DNA of 60,000 nucleotides from Lineus longissimus (GCF_910592395.1 NC_088318.1:15316349-15376348); one strand, 5' to 3'; shown: positions 1-12,415, counted from the first letter of the stretch. Notes: generated from the sequence alone by a model not told the origin. Program-made: numbers and translations.

Positions 1-24
1 CTGGAACTGTTTCCCAAAATTAAT

Positions 25-175
25 TTTTGTTCCGTAGAGCACGGCGGTATTCTGGTTACGGTTCCCAGCTCACAATCCAAGTATCATGGATTTCGAATCT
101 CAGCCTGGTCGCCACTTTGACCATCACAGATCGGTCCCAAGTGAACGCTGTATCTGTGCTAGCCCCACATCAATC
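25..175 (+). repeat. tRNA-derived SINE-like fragment
   Basis: The segment holds an A-box-like stretch (tagagcacggcgg, about 35-47) and a B-box-like stretch (gatttcgaatctc, about 91-103) in the order and rough spacing of a tRNA-type RNA polymerase III promoter. A non-tRNA body follows that contains cggtcccaagtgaacgctg. This is the architecture of a tRNA-headed SINE. There is no clear A tail or target duplication, so the boundaries are approximate. The family is not identified. An ordinary tRNA gene is unlikely because the arms do not fold into a full cloverleaf by eye. Confidence 0.4.
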
Positions 176-640
176 ATGTAACCCAAGCTCATTTTCACAT
201 TAATATTCTCTCACCAGTCAAATAACTATAAGGCATCGAAATCAGAAATTCATGGCCTGCTCTTTTGACATGGCGGATGCTGCTACTTGCTCAGCCTATT
301 TATTGGTATGGCATGTACCCCTGGGTAGCTCTGCCATTAGTAATTCAGCCAGTCACTTGTAAAGGAAACAAAAAAAGGTAAAAGTTTGGCAAAGTTGGCT
401 TAACAATTCATATATTGGGATGATCAGATGTCTCAAGACAATTATACAATGTGTTATACAGAGTGTTTTATTCTAAAGCGAAAAACTTGGGCTTCATCTG
501 GGACAATAGTAGTGTTCTGCCTCGCCCCCTTCCAAAAAGAACCTACTGCCCCCTTCCGAAAGAAAAAGGTTAAATACGGCCCCGATGAGGCCCCTTTCCT
601 AGCCTTTCCACCACATTTCTAACCAAATATCATGTATTTC
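176..640. other. no recognisable feature
   Basis: AT-rich unique-looking sequence. The only open frame (about 64 codons, 428-622 +) has no splice-site support and no recognisable motif. Confidence 0.5.
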
Positions 641-647
641 ATAGTTT

Positions 648-707
648 TGCAGACTGGTGTTTCTTGGTTGGAGCCATCATCATCCAACCACGAAACACCA
701 GTCTGCA
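648..707. repeat. snap-back hairpin, 25-bp arms
   Basis: Arms 648-672 and 683-707 are inverted copies differing at one position, which is a G:T wobble when transcribed from the proper strand. The loop is 10 nt. Pairing extends weakly outward to about 642-714. The size is compatible with a tiny foldback element or a pre-miRNA-like hairpin. Nothing else supports a miRNA. Confidence 0.8.
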
Positions 708-828
708 GAACCAATCAAAGAACCCCACCGGCATCATCCATCTTGTAAATTGTGAAATATACGCCCAGCAGTCCCCACAGTCCCTGAAATGACATGAGAG
801 TAATTAGCCTGGCATTTCAATACTTATA

Positions 829-1209
829 CCATGGGAATGATTAGTCCGGTTTACCATCCGAGAGATTTTTAAAAAATGATGAGGTTTTTTTCATTTTTCA
901 TTATTTACAGCCTGAATTACTGGTCAAAACACGTGATTCGGCAAGTTCCAGTAAATGGGTCAGTCATCAAAATGAGGCAATGAAAAATTTCATTATTATG
1001 GTGAAGACCCTACCCTATCAAATTTTAATTGTGTTTTTCAATCATTTTAGGTAGAGATGAACCACTGGAAAGATAGTTTGAATAAAAGATATAATGGCAA
1101 CAATAAAATAAATAGCTTCTTTTTTTCTTCTAAAATAATGAAAAAAAATTGAAGTACACTCTGAACACATGCTGGAGGCGGACGGTAAACTGGATTAATC
1201 ATTTCATGG
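829..1209. mobile_element. MITE-like element with about 31-bp terminal inverted repeats
   Basis: The left end (829-860) and right end (1179-1209) are inverted copies: ccatgggaatgattagtccg on the left matches the reverse complement ccatgaaatgattaatccag on the right. The shared part continues through ttacc(a/g)tccg. The interior is AT-rich and has no open frame. Length is about 380 bp. No target-site duplication is convincing, so the superfamily is not assigned. Confidence 0.65.
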
Positions 1210-3019
1210 CCTTAGCTCCTGACAACAAAATCTGCCAATTTATCTCTAGTTAGCTTTAAAGCAGTAAACATATATGAGATTGTCACTCACAACCACAGTT
1301 AATCAATCAACCAAAATACTGTTCTTGACAAGTGTATTAATCCATACAATTTATCATCATTCCCAATTAGCGTACCCATGAGAAGCAAAATCAGGCAAGT
1401 TATGAAATAAAAGAATTCTAAAGGCAAATACACTTTAACACTTTAACCCTCGTACCACACCTGGTCCTATCTTTTTCACAAGGGTACGGTATGTTGGTCT
1501 ATCACCAATCGTCCAAGTAACTCCACTTTCGTACTGTACCCACTGACCAACTAACTCAAGTAGGGTTGTTATACGCAGTTGCCAAATATGGATCATTCCC
1601 ATATCAATGGACTAATTGGCTATTTTAATCCAGTTTAGCCTCAAGGATCAGTAGAGGGGCACACTAATTAGTGACTATTAAGCCAATCACCTAGGCATCC
1701 GGTGGTAGTGGATATTCCATATTCCATCGCATGATTTCATCTCAAAGCTAATCATCACCTAGAGATCGACGCAGCTTATCAACTTCATGGAATTTTATTG
1801 GGCAGTTACTGGGCTGTGTAAAATTTGAATGCGACAAAGTGATGAGATCAGGAACATCCACTATTAAGACCTGAATAAAGCATGCTCAGCAGTTAAAGGG
1901 GACATTTAGATATGGTTTTATCATCATACTATATTTAGAGATATCCAGGCTTCCACTCTGTGTTTTAGTATGCATGTAGATCAAAATATAATCCGAGTGC
2001 ACTTCCCACATTATAGCAAGAGTAAGCCGCCAAATTGTAACCTCAGGTGCAGTAGACTCAGACATACTCCATGAAAACTGATCAAAATGGTGGCCATACT
2101 GGCATCGCAGAGTTAGCAGCTGCCAGGGGGCGTTTTGGGTTTTGGTTTTCACTGATACAGAGGTTGCCATAACAACCTGTCCAGAAACAAGGTATTTGAC
2201 ATCACTCTCAATAATTGTGGTGAAATTTTGAGTATCTGAAGACACATAGGCATTTTCCAAAAGTGGTCATAACCACAATTTGGCCAATACAAAGCATTTA
2301 GATGCTGATTTTGAAGAACTGTAAATTGTTTTACAATAATAATGAATAAAATCTATGACCATCTGATACACCATCACCACTTAGATGATAACCATTAAGA
2401 GCAAATTAACTCTAGCCTATGCAAAACTGTTACACCAAGTTTCCACGCAGACTGTTTGACTCCAGACTTGAAACTTGGGGATGTCTGCGTGAAAGTCATG
2501 CAAAGGACAAGCTCAGACAGTTAATTAGCACAAAATTTGGAGTTTAAACCTAAATGATTGTGAATCAAATCAATATTTGCATGGGTGGCCTTTTTTGGTG
2601 TCACCCAGTACTAGCAACACAAGCTGATGAGAATGATTGGGACCAAACCTACATCATCCATGTTACATCGCTGGACCACAGTAAATATTTGTCAGGTCTG
2701 TTTGTTATGTGTAATATCACTGCATCATGACATGACTATTGATCATTAAGGTTAAAATGTGGTAAGATTTTTCATATGGTCGGAGCGGGCAAATATTGGT
2801 TCAGCGTATTTACTGTGTCGCTTATTTACATTAACATTGGCTGATAAAGAGACAGACTTATAATCTCCTAGAAATTCATAGGATGCAACGGATATTTATG
2901 CTAAATTCAACACCTTAAGGACATACGCAAAATTAACTTGGACTCCTATGTGAAGTTTCATCAAAATAGGCCTTCCCGGAGGAATTAAACAAAAACTGCT
3001 ACTCAACATCATCCACGAT
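1210..3019. other. no gene seen; one small hairpin
   Basis: There is no supported exon. An imperfect inverted repeat at 2440-2452 / 2483-2494 (tttccacgcagac against gtctgcgtgaaa, one bulged base) encloses a shorter caagttt/aaacttg pair. The 124-codon minus-strand frame at 1886-2260 has no recognisable content. Confidence 0.5.
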
Positions 3020-3429
3020 AGCTGCGCTTACACCACGAAATATTGGTGGACCAATTGCACTTACACCACCACATTGCCGCGACAAATTGGTTCGGCAATC
3101 CATTGCCGATACAAATTGCCGAGCGAATTTGTCCCACCAAGCTTGATGGTCCAAATTCGCCCGGCTTGTTAAAAGCTCGGCTTTGTCGTGGTGTAAGCGC
3201 AAATGGATCGGCAATTAGCTAGTTAGATGGTTCGGCTCCAGGCGGCGCTTTCGAAATGGCGCTTTCTGCCAAGGCTTTCCGCGTTCTGCTTATTGTTTGC
3301 GCGCCATCTGTAGTCGGATTTTATAACTAGCTGCAGCGCTGGTGTAAGCGCTTGGTGGATTTTCGATGGTGCGGCATTGGTTCCCGAACCAAGATTGGTG
3401 GTCCATTTTCAGGTGGTGTAAGTGCGGCT
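3020..3429. mobile_element. CpG-rich foldback element with repeated 13-bp motif
   Basis: This block is much richer in G+C and CpG than its surroundings. Its ends are inverted copies (agctgcgcttacaccac at 3020-3036; the right end, reverse complemented, reads agccgcacttacaccac, with two mismatches). The core gtggtgtaagygc recurs five times, twice inverted (3024-3036, 3057-3070) and three times direct (3188-3200, 3340-3351, 3412-3426), so the element is built of nested inverted copies. A trinucleotide gat borders both ends and may be a target duplication. No transposase frame is present. It is probably a non-autonomous DNA transposon of unknown superfamily. Confidence 0.75.
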
Positions 3430-4581
3430 GATGTCAAGTCGTGAATAGAATGGGTATTACCAAAATCTGACATAGATAGCTTGACAGCACAGCTGCCAGA
3501 TTAAAAAATTCATCCATGCAGCCTTAAACTGTGTAATATATATAGGCAAGCATGCTGATATATTCTGGAACTAAGGGCTGAAAGGTTCAGGAACCATGTA
3601 AACCCACAATAGGAATAAAGCCACACCCTGAATACCTTTTGTGATTCCTTTTGGAAAGTCAATGGAATCTGTTTCCAATTTCCAATCAGTACGGGCTTTC
3701 TCCAAGTCCATCCTGATATTCAAAAGGCAATTGAGTATACCATAACCATTACAATTCTAAGACACTCGGATAAATGAACCAATAAGATATTATTGGCCTC
3801 CGTAATGGGTGGACCAGTGAATTACAAAGGGACATATTTATCATATTCGATATTTGCCATTTCCCCAATGGCTTAGCCAGATAGTTAGGCCACAAACAAT
3901 TCTTCCAATCAGTCTTCGTTGCATGGATGTCAATAGAACTGCATGTAGACTAGGCCAATCGGGGAATATAGTACCCAATTACCCATTTTGTACTGACCAC
4001 AATTGTTGACTTCAGTTGAAGGAAGCTAAGGTAAAAACTACATCTAGCCCAAGTGGGTATTTGGGGATCAAAATGACCAGCTAGCGTGGCTAAGTGCCAA
4101 TTTTTGGTTTTAAAGTAAGTCTTTCCAGAGGGGCAGTATGGCCATGAGCAGCCAACTCCACTGAGAGAAATGTCACAACAAGATAACAAAAAAACTGAGT
4201 AAACACTTGAACAATCCCCCTAACCATGCAAACAGGATAATTGCAAAACAAGTCTCCATTGCTTAACTTTTCTCAGCATCACCTGTGATTACTCCATCAA
4301 CTAGTAGCTTGTTATCGACAACGACCAACTGGTTCCATCATCTACTTTTACATTAAGAAAAGATTGGCAAAGACTGAGCGTCAAGGGAATAAGAAACATG
4401 GTCAAGCAAAAAATATAACCATTGTGTTTCCGCATGACCTTTCGATTTTGCCGTCAAGGAAAGTAGAGAATAGATGAGTGTGAGTAGTTACAGCGACCCA
4501 CGATTTGAAAATATGCCAACCTATATCATGAGAGTCGATCTGAATGATATTCGTCTATTTCTCTTTGTCATATTACATATT
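3430..4581. other. no recognisable feature
   Basis: AT-rich sequence with no supported exon, repeat or RNA gene. A good donor-like gtaagt at about 4115 has no matching acceptor with an open frame. Confidence 0.5.
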
Positions 4582-4765
4582 ATGTCAATGACTTTGTTCC
4601 ATGTGAGAGGCAGATGTCAGTCTCACTACCAAAGAAATGATAACACCAATGAGTAGCAATCTTTTGGCAACTTCTTCATTTCAAGATGTCAGTGACTTTA
4701 TTGCATGTGAGAGGCAGATAACAGTCTCACTACCAATGAACTGAAAACCATTAATGAGTTTATGA
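4582..4765. repeat. two-copy direct repeat, 104-bp period
   Basis: The block atgtca(a/g)tgacttt(g/a)tt(c/g)catgtgagaggcagat and the following cagtctcactaccaa occur at 4582 and again at 4686. The two copies differ at scattered positions, which points to an old local duplication. Confidence 0.85.
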
Positions 4766-6394
4766 TCTCAAAGTCATTTGAAAAGGAAACCTAAAGAAAA
4801 ACACTTGTAAAAATAGGGAGTTTTGAACGGCCCGGTTAAAACCTAAGGCGGCAATAAGATCCAATTGATAAATGTTAGAAGCTTCGAGTTTCCCTCAGGT
4901 AATTGATAATGTAGCCAATGAGCTGCATAAGAAGTAATCACCGATTTAGTTATTTTTACCATGTTCAGCTAGTCTAAATAAAGACTTGAGCCACGACTGG
5001 ATTTCTTTAATCTTGATCACCCTTCTTCCACAGCCAGCCCTCGGCCAACAATCATGTTTGGCAAAGTGTTCTCTAGATTACTTCAAACTTCTAAGGTGTC
5101 AAAGCGTTTGAAGCAAAACGAGTTGATAACTTTCTCGAGTAGGCAAAGCTTCATTACAACTTGGAGATGATATCGTAGTTGTGTGTTATCACCGTGTATT
5201 CTTGAAAGATGAGGAAGAGTGAAACGAACAGGTTAAACGTCATATGGTGCAAAACAGCACCCAGGATGTCTCTGGCTCCATGGCCATATTTCTGTTGTTC
5301 ATGTTCGACTCACACAAATATGAGCCCCGGATTTTCAACTTCACTAACGCGACCACCCCGGTAACGCTTCATTCAACATTGGTACCATGAGTGGTCGTGT
5401 TATTGGGGTTCCACTGTCATGCGTGTGCATATGAAATCACAACAAACATTTGAAGTAATGTTTTTTTTAAAGAAATGAATGACCAGATGTTTTATTCGAT
5501 TAGACAACATCTTTCTATAAAGAAATCATACAATGATTGCTGCTAGTCCACTGCACATTAAAGAAGAGGGGTGTCTTCCAATTATACTAGGCAGGCACTA
5601 AACATTGCAGACAGATTTACAGTTAAACGGTGGTCCTTCGATGCATCAGAAATTTAACACAAACATGTTATATGTTTGTGCACATATTCGGAAGTACATC
5701 CAAGGCAACTTCTTCACAGGAAAAGTTAGCTGTAATTAGTGTTATCATTAGTGTTTGCCCATCGTTATCCTGAGACACTCAACTAACATTGACTAATGTT
5801 CTCAATTGCTTCAGCAGCATGAGTGTTTGAACTCTTATCAAGGTTATGGGACTAGTGGGACTAGTTTTGGTCCAAGTAGGTCTAATAATTAGGCCGTCAG
5901 CCAATTAGCAAGTGGTTATTAACTGGTCAGCGTGAATACAACTTGATGTTTGCGAAAATCTCTTTGAGATCCATTCGGTATGCAGTTTTCATAGATAAAT
6001 TTTCTGTTTTTTAAAGCAACTCTTGACTTACAAAAAAACAACCTACTGCTAATGTCTCCACAATCCAGAAATCCCCAAATTTTGCTCTTCTGCACTCTTC
6101 CTCAATCAGTTGTTAAATACTGAATGCCCAAAAAGGCTCAGCATTGCAAATAAATACATGATTTTCTCGATACACATTTCAGAACACCAGTCATGATCGC
6201 TATTTCCACAACTCCCAAGTGCCTATGTTGCAAGCCAGATCGATCAGCTCCAATAAATCCATTTATCCGTTAGTTATGCCCTGTACCACTGCTCAGATTG
6301 TGCAAGTCCAATTTCACTGAAGAGGACTGCCTACTTGGCAAAACCATGGATGAAAAAAGTACAAACGAGAAATTTATGGTAATCAAACAGCAAT
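4766..6394. other. no confirmed gene; CpG patch at 5270-5372
   Basis: Mostly AT-rich. The CpG-rich patch at about 5270-5372 can be read in two ways. On the plus strand it is a short exon-like frame ending in a weak donor (ccccg|gtaacg). On the minus strand it is a tRNA-like SINE head with a degenerate B-box (gagtcgaacatg). I could not decide between them. No other structure was seen. Confidence 0.4.
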
Positions 6395-6461
6395 TTACGA
6401 CAGAGTGATGCACTTTTTCGTGCCAGCCTTCGCGGCGGGTAATCTTTCACGGAAATGAAAT
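6395..6461 (-). CDS. exon-like CpG-rich segment (very uncertain)
   Basis: A local CpG cluster, about nine CpGs between 6395 and 6500 including ccgccgcg, stands out from CpG-poor flanks. On the minus strand an acceptor-like cctcag precedes 6461. Two of the three frames stay open downstream, and one of them ends in TAA at 6395. Open CpG-rich patches of this kind are typical of exons, but also of recent mobile-element fragments. The pyrimidine tract is weak. Product unknown. Confidence 0.15.
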
Positions 6462-7669
6462 CTGAGGTTGTGTTGGCGTGGGGCTAAAACCCGAGATCTC
6501 ATAATCTGCTATAAAGAAGATTTGAAGACGCCCCTGGATCTTTATAGTGGAGGTAATTCACTGTTGCGGCTTCCTGGACACGTGGATCTGGATACAAGCA
6601 AAACATGTGTCTCCTAAAGTATGGCAGAACAAGGGTATATGTGTCATTAAGCCATTATAGCCCGGCCAGCATTTAAGGATGCTAAAGTCAACCCTCACAT
6701 TTATCTTTCTTGTTTGCCCAGTTGAAATTGAAAATCATTGGATGTACAATGCTATTAGAATGGTATCGGCCGTTTTAAGATTGTTTCTTGAGTTAGAGTG
6801 ATACATGCCCCCTTTTAATTTATACAAGAAATCAATGTATAATGCATACAGACAGTTTTGAACTACTGATTCATTTGGGGATTTGGCTGGTTGAAAAGGT
6901 CACATCACCAACTTTTAGGGTATTTCTTGATTAGCATTTAGTTGTTGGAGAATGGGAACCATAAAACAGCATGATGGACCTCTTTGCTGTATTAAGTTGA
7001 TAATTGTAAACAACTTTCCATCTCAGTTTCACGAAGAGTTTGTTCACATTTTAAACATAGGGGAACAAGCATGGAGGGGCTTGGAGATGCCTCTTTCTCA
7101 TTAAAAGCTGCAGCAATAAGAGTCAAATCAAATCAGCTGCACAAGTTGATAGTGTCCTAATAAGTTCCCTGGTAATGTCTGAACTAATATAACATTTTCT
7201 GACAAATTGAACCTATCTAAGCATGAACGGCAACAATTGGATTTCATCAGTGCGGCCAGGGATAACTAAGTTAGGGACAAACAGTCTTGGCCTGAAGCCA
7301 CAGAGCAGGGGACCTGCCTCTTCCTCAACTGGTTCACTCGAGATGATATTAATCTATTGGATAACTATAAATATTCTGTAATATAGAAGGACTTTAAGTG
7401 ATGTCAAAGTCTGGGGAGAGGGGGTCCAATTTCGAGCCAAAAAGTGATTATTCAGTTTCTACTGGCAACGTTAAGCAGATAAGAGGGCAATGAGACGGAA
7501 GGCCACAATGTGATAGTACTGACAGGGAATAACGAACTAGCTAACCAGGAGTTAGGCCCCTGAGAGGAGTTAATTTAATCTCCAAGACATTGTGGTCCAG
7601 TTTTATTTTTCAATTTTCTAATAAAAGTATTAAAGAGTCATCAGCATTTTGGTTTAGATTGATTGACCC
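6462..7669. other. no recognisable feature
   Basis: AT-rich sequence with no supported exon, repeat or RNA gene. Confidence 0.5.
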
Positions 7670-7830
7670 AAGGAGTGGTTGCTCAGCAGACAGGAACTTT
7701 AGTCGCTTCCTATAAACACGCTTCCCAATCGGGAGGTTGCAGCCACAAGTGTACAAGAGTGTTCGATTTCACGCCACGTCAAGACCAGTGGCAACACTTT
7801 GTCGCAGCGCATCAGACAAATGACCCCACT
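7670..7830 (+). repeat. possible SINE-like fragment
   Basis: The order tggttgctcagcag, then cttcccaatcgggaggttgc, then a CpG-containing body resembles a decayed tRNA-headed repeat. The B-box is poor, so this is only a suggestion. Confidence 0.2.
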
Positions 7831-10272
7831 GGCTGTATCTGACACAGACGAAGCCGATAAGTATGTACTCTAAAACTGTCTGAAATGCACCAATGTTTGG
7901 TCAATTCTAGACAGTCTCCTCATCTCTAATGCTATTCAATATCATCAGCAATCTTAATATCATATAAGGCCCTCTAGTGGGGATATCATATCAGCCAGAT
8001 AGGAGAAACTATTCTATTTCAGCAGGATTTGGAAACATTGTGGGGAAAGAGCTTCGGCATGGTTAGGATAATAGAATGACAAGTTAGGGTGGCCTTTGGT
8101 AGGCAGAATAAAGATATGATCAGTGGGAGAGTGAATGATTATTTTTCACATTACAATGAACAGACTGGTATCAAAGTGTGACAACCTCCATTGTAGTTGA
8201 TATCCGACTATAAACCCAAAACTTTACATGTAACATGCTTTGGTGAAGACTCCAGTTACTTAAGTCACCTTCTTTTAGATCTATCCTTTCTTTAGACGGG
8301 AAAGTTATACAAAAACGAGAGATGTCATCTAAAGGTTGAACGACACCAAGACATGACATGTTAAAGGCGTCTGATGTTGTAAGATATTGGGTATTCACAG
8401 ACGTTTTATACAAAAATATCAAGGCCAGGTAATTGAGAAACAAGCCTGTGAAGCCAGATGTTATCCGAGACCACTAATGGAGGTTCCATACTAATATCAG
8501 AAAGAAAGTATCTAATAACACCATTTTTTGTAAATCAAGTTAAAGTTTGTTTAGACAAGCTTTTGAATTTAACCTGTTTTTTCGAGATCACTCAGTAGTG
8601 TCGCAAGCTGGTTTTAACAAAATTTAAGTTATTCTGCAATAAATGGTGTCTGATATTTTTCATCCTGAATAACATGGCAACTTCCCAGGCGGCATGGCAA
8701 CTGATGTGCCTTTTCTATGTAATCCGGTGAAATATGACTCCACATCAACTTCTTTTTCTCCCACATATACACAGTATTTGTGACAAAATAAAAAACAGAT
8801 AAGCGCGTGTTTTGCAGACATTTTTTCAATCAACCATTAGGCCTTTGGCAGTTTCTTAATATTTTGGACACATTAGGAGTATGCACTTTCACACTGGTGA
8901 CAGACACAAAGCAAGACAGTTTTTTTTGTTTGTGCTTGGCTCACGATAATATGTAGTTTTCTGGTGAATTTCTGAATGGAGTGGGTCAAATACCAAAAAG
9001 CGAAAACATCTTTTCTTTTCGTCACTTTAACACTTTTTAACCCTCTGTAACCAACTAATCAACCACAATATAACATATTCCTGTAAAAAAGTGAATCTTC
9101 TATGATTTTGGTCCGAGCGATTGAAATTGCTCATTTCAAGGGAGCTTAAAAATATTGAAATCTTAATTATCCGATGACAAAATTTCATAAGTGAGGTCAC
9201 TTTGTCCCTTCTTGCCAAATAATCACCACTCGGGGAAGAGTTGAAGAAGAAGCAGGTGAAAAATTTAACGATGTGTCAAGGAAATGAGAGGCAATAAGCA
9301 GGGTCTTTGTACATGTCTTGTATTTTTTGTCAACACTATTTCCTTTCAAGAAATACTCATACTTCATAAAGAAGAAAAGGCAGATCCACTTTGACCAGAC
9401 TGAGACAGATACATTTTTGTCTTGAGGTAAATGTGCTCCCTTATTCTAAAAGTATCATTAGCCAACTCGAATGAAAGAGCCGGAACCCTTTCCACAACCA
9501 CTTACACAGCCATTTCACTGACTCTCTCACTAAGCCGAACAAAACATTGTTCAGTAAGTGTGGAAAGGTGATAGCTATACTTATCACAAAGATTTGCCAA
9601 GCGGAAAAGAAAAAGAAATAAGAGATGCATATATTAAACTGTAAGATTTTTGTGAACCTGTCATTTCTATAGATCAAGATTTGTGAATAAAAATGGTGTA
9701 ACAATAGCATATCAGAGTTTCTGGAATCAATACGCATGAAAGTCAGACGTAAAAATATTAAAAAAATAACTTATTATTCACTGCGTACATTGAGCATTTA
9801 AGTTCGCTTGTAGCATACCTCCGAACAGAAAGAAAGGCGATGTATGTGTGATGTTGCCGATAGTGACCACCTGATATCTTCATTGAGATCGCTTGCCACT
9901 GAAACCTAAAAAAAACTCATAAGACCAAGGCACCTCCTTCCGGCATCCAATGACTTAGTCACGGATATCCTCTCAAACAGAGGCTTGTTAAGCCTGACAA
10001 TCTGTCATTACTAAACTTTAATAATTAAGACAGAAATTTCAAAAGTCTTTAGGAAGTTCGAAATTTCAAATTTGCATTTGAGATTTTTCAATTCTGTAAA
10101 GACACTTTGAATATAAATTTTAACATTGCTCTTGTGTACATCAATATAGATATACTCATCCTCATGTTGACATATAAGGTTAATGTACAGTGGCAATGTT
10201 TCTTTCTATTCACTTGCGCTACAATTAGATACAATGTACACCAACACTGTAAGCCTAAACAATTCCTCTCAG
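7831..10272. other. no confirmed gene
   Basis: Sequence with several chance-length open frames (66-98 codons on the minus strand at 8171-8443, 8629-8829 and 9441-9737). None has a recognisable motif or a convincing pair of splice sites. Confidence 0.5.
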
Positions 10273-10434
10273 GTAACCAATAATCGCAATCTAAGATATT
10301 TGAATGCCAAAAGCAAAGACACTCGAGATGACAAGAAGTACTTAAAGTCAGACAGAGACCTAAAAACTTCCTTTTCAAGCAGGCGTATACTTATAACTCA
10401 CACTGAATCTGCCACAAGCATGACAAACTTTTAA
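10273..10434 (+). CDS. candidate terminal exon, unknown protein
   Basis: A good 3' splice site (caattcctctcag) lies directly before 10273. The frame stays open for 53 codons to a TAA ending at 10434. The predicted peptide is hydrophilic and strongly charged (KSKDTRDDKKYLKSDRDLK is its centre), more protein-like than the hydrophobic shadow frame on the other strand. There is no canonical polyadenylation signal close downstream. No family recognised. Acceptor-plus-open-frame coincidences of this size are expected several times per window, so this may be a decoy. Confidence 0.25.
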   Translation, partial: VTNNRNLRYLNAKSKDTRDDKKYLKSDRDLKTSFSSRRILITHTESATSMTNF

Positions 10435-11200
10435 CATCAAAGTTCTTTAATCATCAACAATGTGGGCTTTGAAGGATGGAGGCGAACACTGAGAGCACTT
10501 TGAAGACAAGACAAAGATTTCCGATGTAAGATGGACGCTATCCGACAAGAAAATGTTCGTAAGCAATGATGTCAAGTCTTGAAAAAGACCACCATAGGTA
10601 ATAGGTTAGGTACCGACATACCTAGTCAGACAACCATTAGGTGAAAGCCTTAATTGACTCGTGAGAAACCACAATGTCCTATTCCTAATATACAGGTGCA
10701 GCTGGTGGCGGAAAACCTGAGGCTGTATTGCCTATTGGAAACCTGTAATGTATCCCCCAGGTTTGGCTTTTAAAGACCAATCGTTACCTAAATGACAGAG
10801 ACAGACATAGTTTTTGTTGAAAATAGTGCGAGCTTCTTCTTGGAGCTGGGTTACTTCCTCCAGCAGTTAGCTTCAAAAATTCAATTCTGCTATCTTGGAT
10901 GAGCGTAGTAGTGGTAGCACTGGTGGCACTGGTGGCTCTGGTTATCTGAAAGAGAAACAAAGGCTAGACTCTCCACTGCTTAACACCTACGCATACATGC
11001 TACAGAACCCACAAACTTCCTTCAGCACACATACAGGTTCCTTTCATCCTTTTTTCTATCATTCGATATCTTGATCCCTTGATGAAATAAAAAGCTTCAT
11101 TATTGATGGCCCCACATTGTGAACCACTGAACTTTGAGCAGTTTTATTTTTGCGATTCATGAAGATATCTGAAATGAAATAAAATTTTGTGATTTTTGTT
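10435..11200. other. no gene; short trinucleotide-like minisatellite
   Basis: The only structure is a short degenerate run at about 10907-10943 in which a ggtggcact-like unit recurs three to four times. Otherwise AT-rich and featureless. Confidence 0.55.
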
Positions 11201-11325
11201 TTGGCGGGCTAGAAAATTTATTTTAATATTTCTAATCAAAAAATATTTTGGTAAAACTGAATTGTTCCATATTCCATGAAAATAAAATACCCTTGAAAAG
11301 TTGCCTGTTAGTGTTACAGTATCAG
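11201..11325 (+). repeat. dispersed repeat, copy 1
   Basis: This shares an alignable pattern with 40236-40355: ttggygg, then aatcaaaa after about 35 bases, then ccrtgaaaataaa, then a tgaaaa/gcaaaa-like stretch. The copies are diverged but collinear over about 120 bp in the same orientation. No terminal repeats were seen. Likely an old interspersed repeat. Confidence 0.5.
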
Positions 11326-12308
11326 TATGGTATTAGTTTTCCTATAGAGTCACTAAAAAAACATAAATATATTTGGTAATAACTATAGTTGGGTTAAAGA
11401 CAATGTTTATTCACTAAGATGTTTTGATTAATGCACCTGCTGTCAACAAAATGGGGCTGTAAATTACCTGACAACAAGGCTGCCGTCTAGGGCATAGCAT
11501 CACAAGATAGCAAATTCTCCCGATAAAATGGGGATGAAAAGCACTATGCCACAGCTACAGGTCTCAATCTGCAAGAAAAGCTGATAGCACTGCCAGACAA
11601 CGTCATAGCTTTTCACATAAGATTTACAAGATGGCATGAAGCAAATAAATAATGCTGACGCAAACTCCTTATTCAGTGAAAATGTTAGCTCAGATCAACT
11701 GTAGCATAATTTAGCAATAACGAAGACACGCCATGACTACAGAAAGGATAATTCAACATGAAGATTCTGGAATGTGCTCGAAACAAAATTAAACAATGTC
11801 CTGAGAATTCCTAGGTTTGTGGTGCTCTGATTCTTTGACATCTTTGGTTAGGACCAGTATACATTGACATTCAGCCAATGTCCAGGAGTTGCAAACATGC
11901 CCTGTCCAAAACTCAGGAATCTTGTCAATTTCTGTATGAATTTTGTTAATAAATGTCGGCGAAATTCTGTGTGACAAATGTGGACAACTCAAGGATTATA
12001 GCTAAGAAAATTGGCAAGATTAACCTGCCAAGGTAAGTGATGCTTTTCCTCACGCCTCTCATTTGTCATATCAACGCACACAGCTTCAAGTCAGGCAATT
12101 TACAGGGCTCCAAAATTGTGTCACCAGTGTTTAACCCTTGTATATCCATGCTAGGGTTTTTTTTATCTAATTTGAATATAGGGGGAGGGCGAGGGTGTCA
12201 GATGGGAATTTGAAAACATCACATTTTTGTTCAACAGACCATTTTTGTAGGTTTGTAGGTTTGCTCCAGTTTGTAGATTGAGCCATTTTTTATACAGCAC
12301 TTACTTAC
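11326..12308. other. no confirmed gene
   Basis: There is an open stretch from an ATG at 11953 to a strong donor-like ctgccaag|gtaagt at 12032/12033. It has no upstream support and an ordinary start context, so I do not call it. A run of eight T occurs near 12158. Nothing else was seen. Confidence 0.4.
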
Positions 12309-12415
12309 AGTGTGTGTCTTTCTGCACAATGCATCTTCACGGCTTCTTATCTCTGCCTCTTTCCCTAAAAGATTGATTTCAATATGACTTTTTTGGTACG
12401 ACTTTGGCCACTTGA
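12309..12415 (-). CDS. candidate internal exon, unknown protein
   Basis: On the minus strand, tctgctgccctccacag is a strong 3' splice site just before 12415, and the segment ends at a gtaagtaag donor (12308 downward). Only one of the three frames is open across it. It encodes 35 residues rich in K and E (for example HIEINLLGKEAEIRSREDAL), with two leftover bases at the 5' side and phase 0 at the 3' side. No domain recognised. No adjoining exon with matching phase was found. Confidence 0.22.

Noticed and set aside
5270-5372. D-x-S-G-S-M motif in a plus frame, like the MIDAS of a von Willebrand A domain.
   Set aside because: The residues after it are hydrophobic and do not continue the domain, and the patch reads at least as well as a tRNA-headed SINE on the other strand.
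11953-12032. First-exon-like ATG to GTAAGT stretch of 27 codons.
   Set aside because: Only the donor supports it. The start context is ordinary and an antiparallel frame of similar length overlaps.
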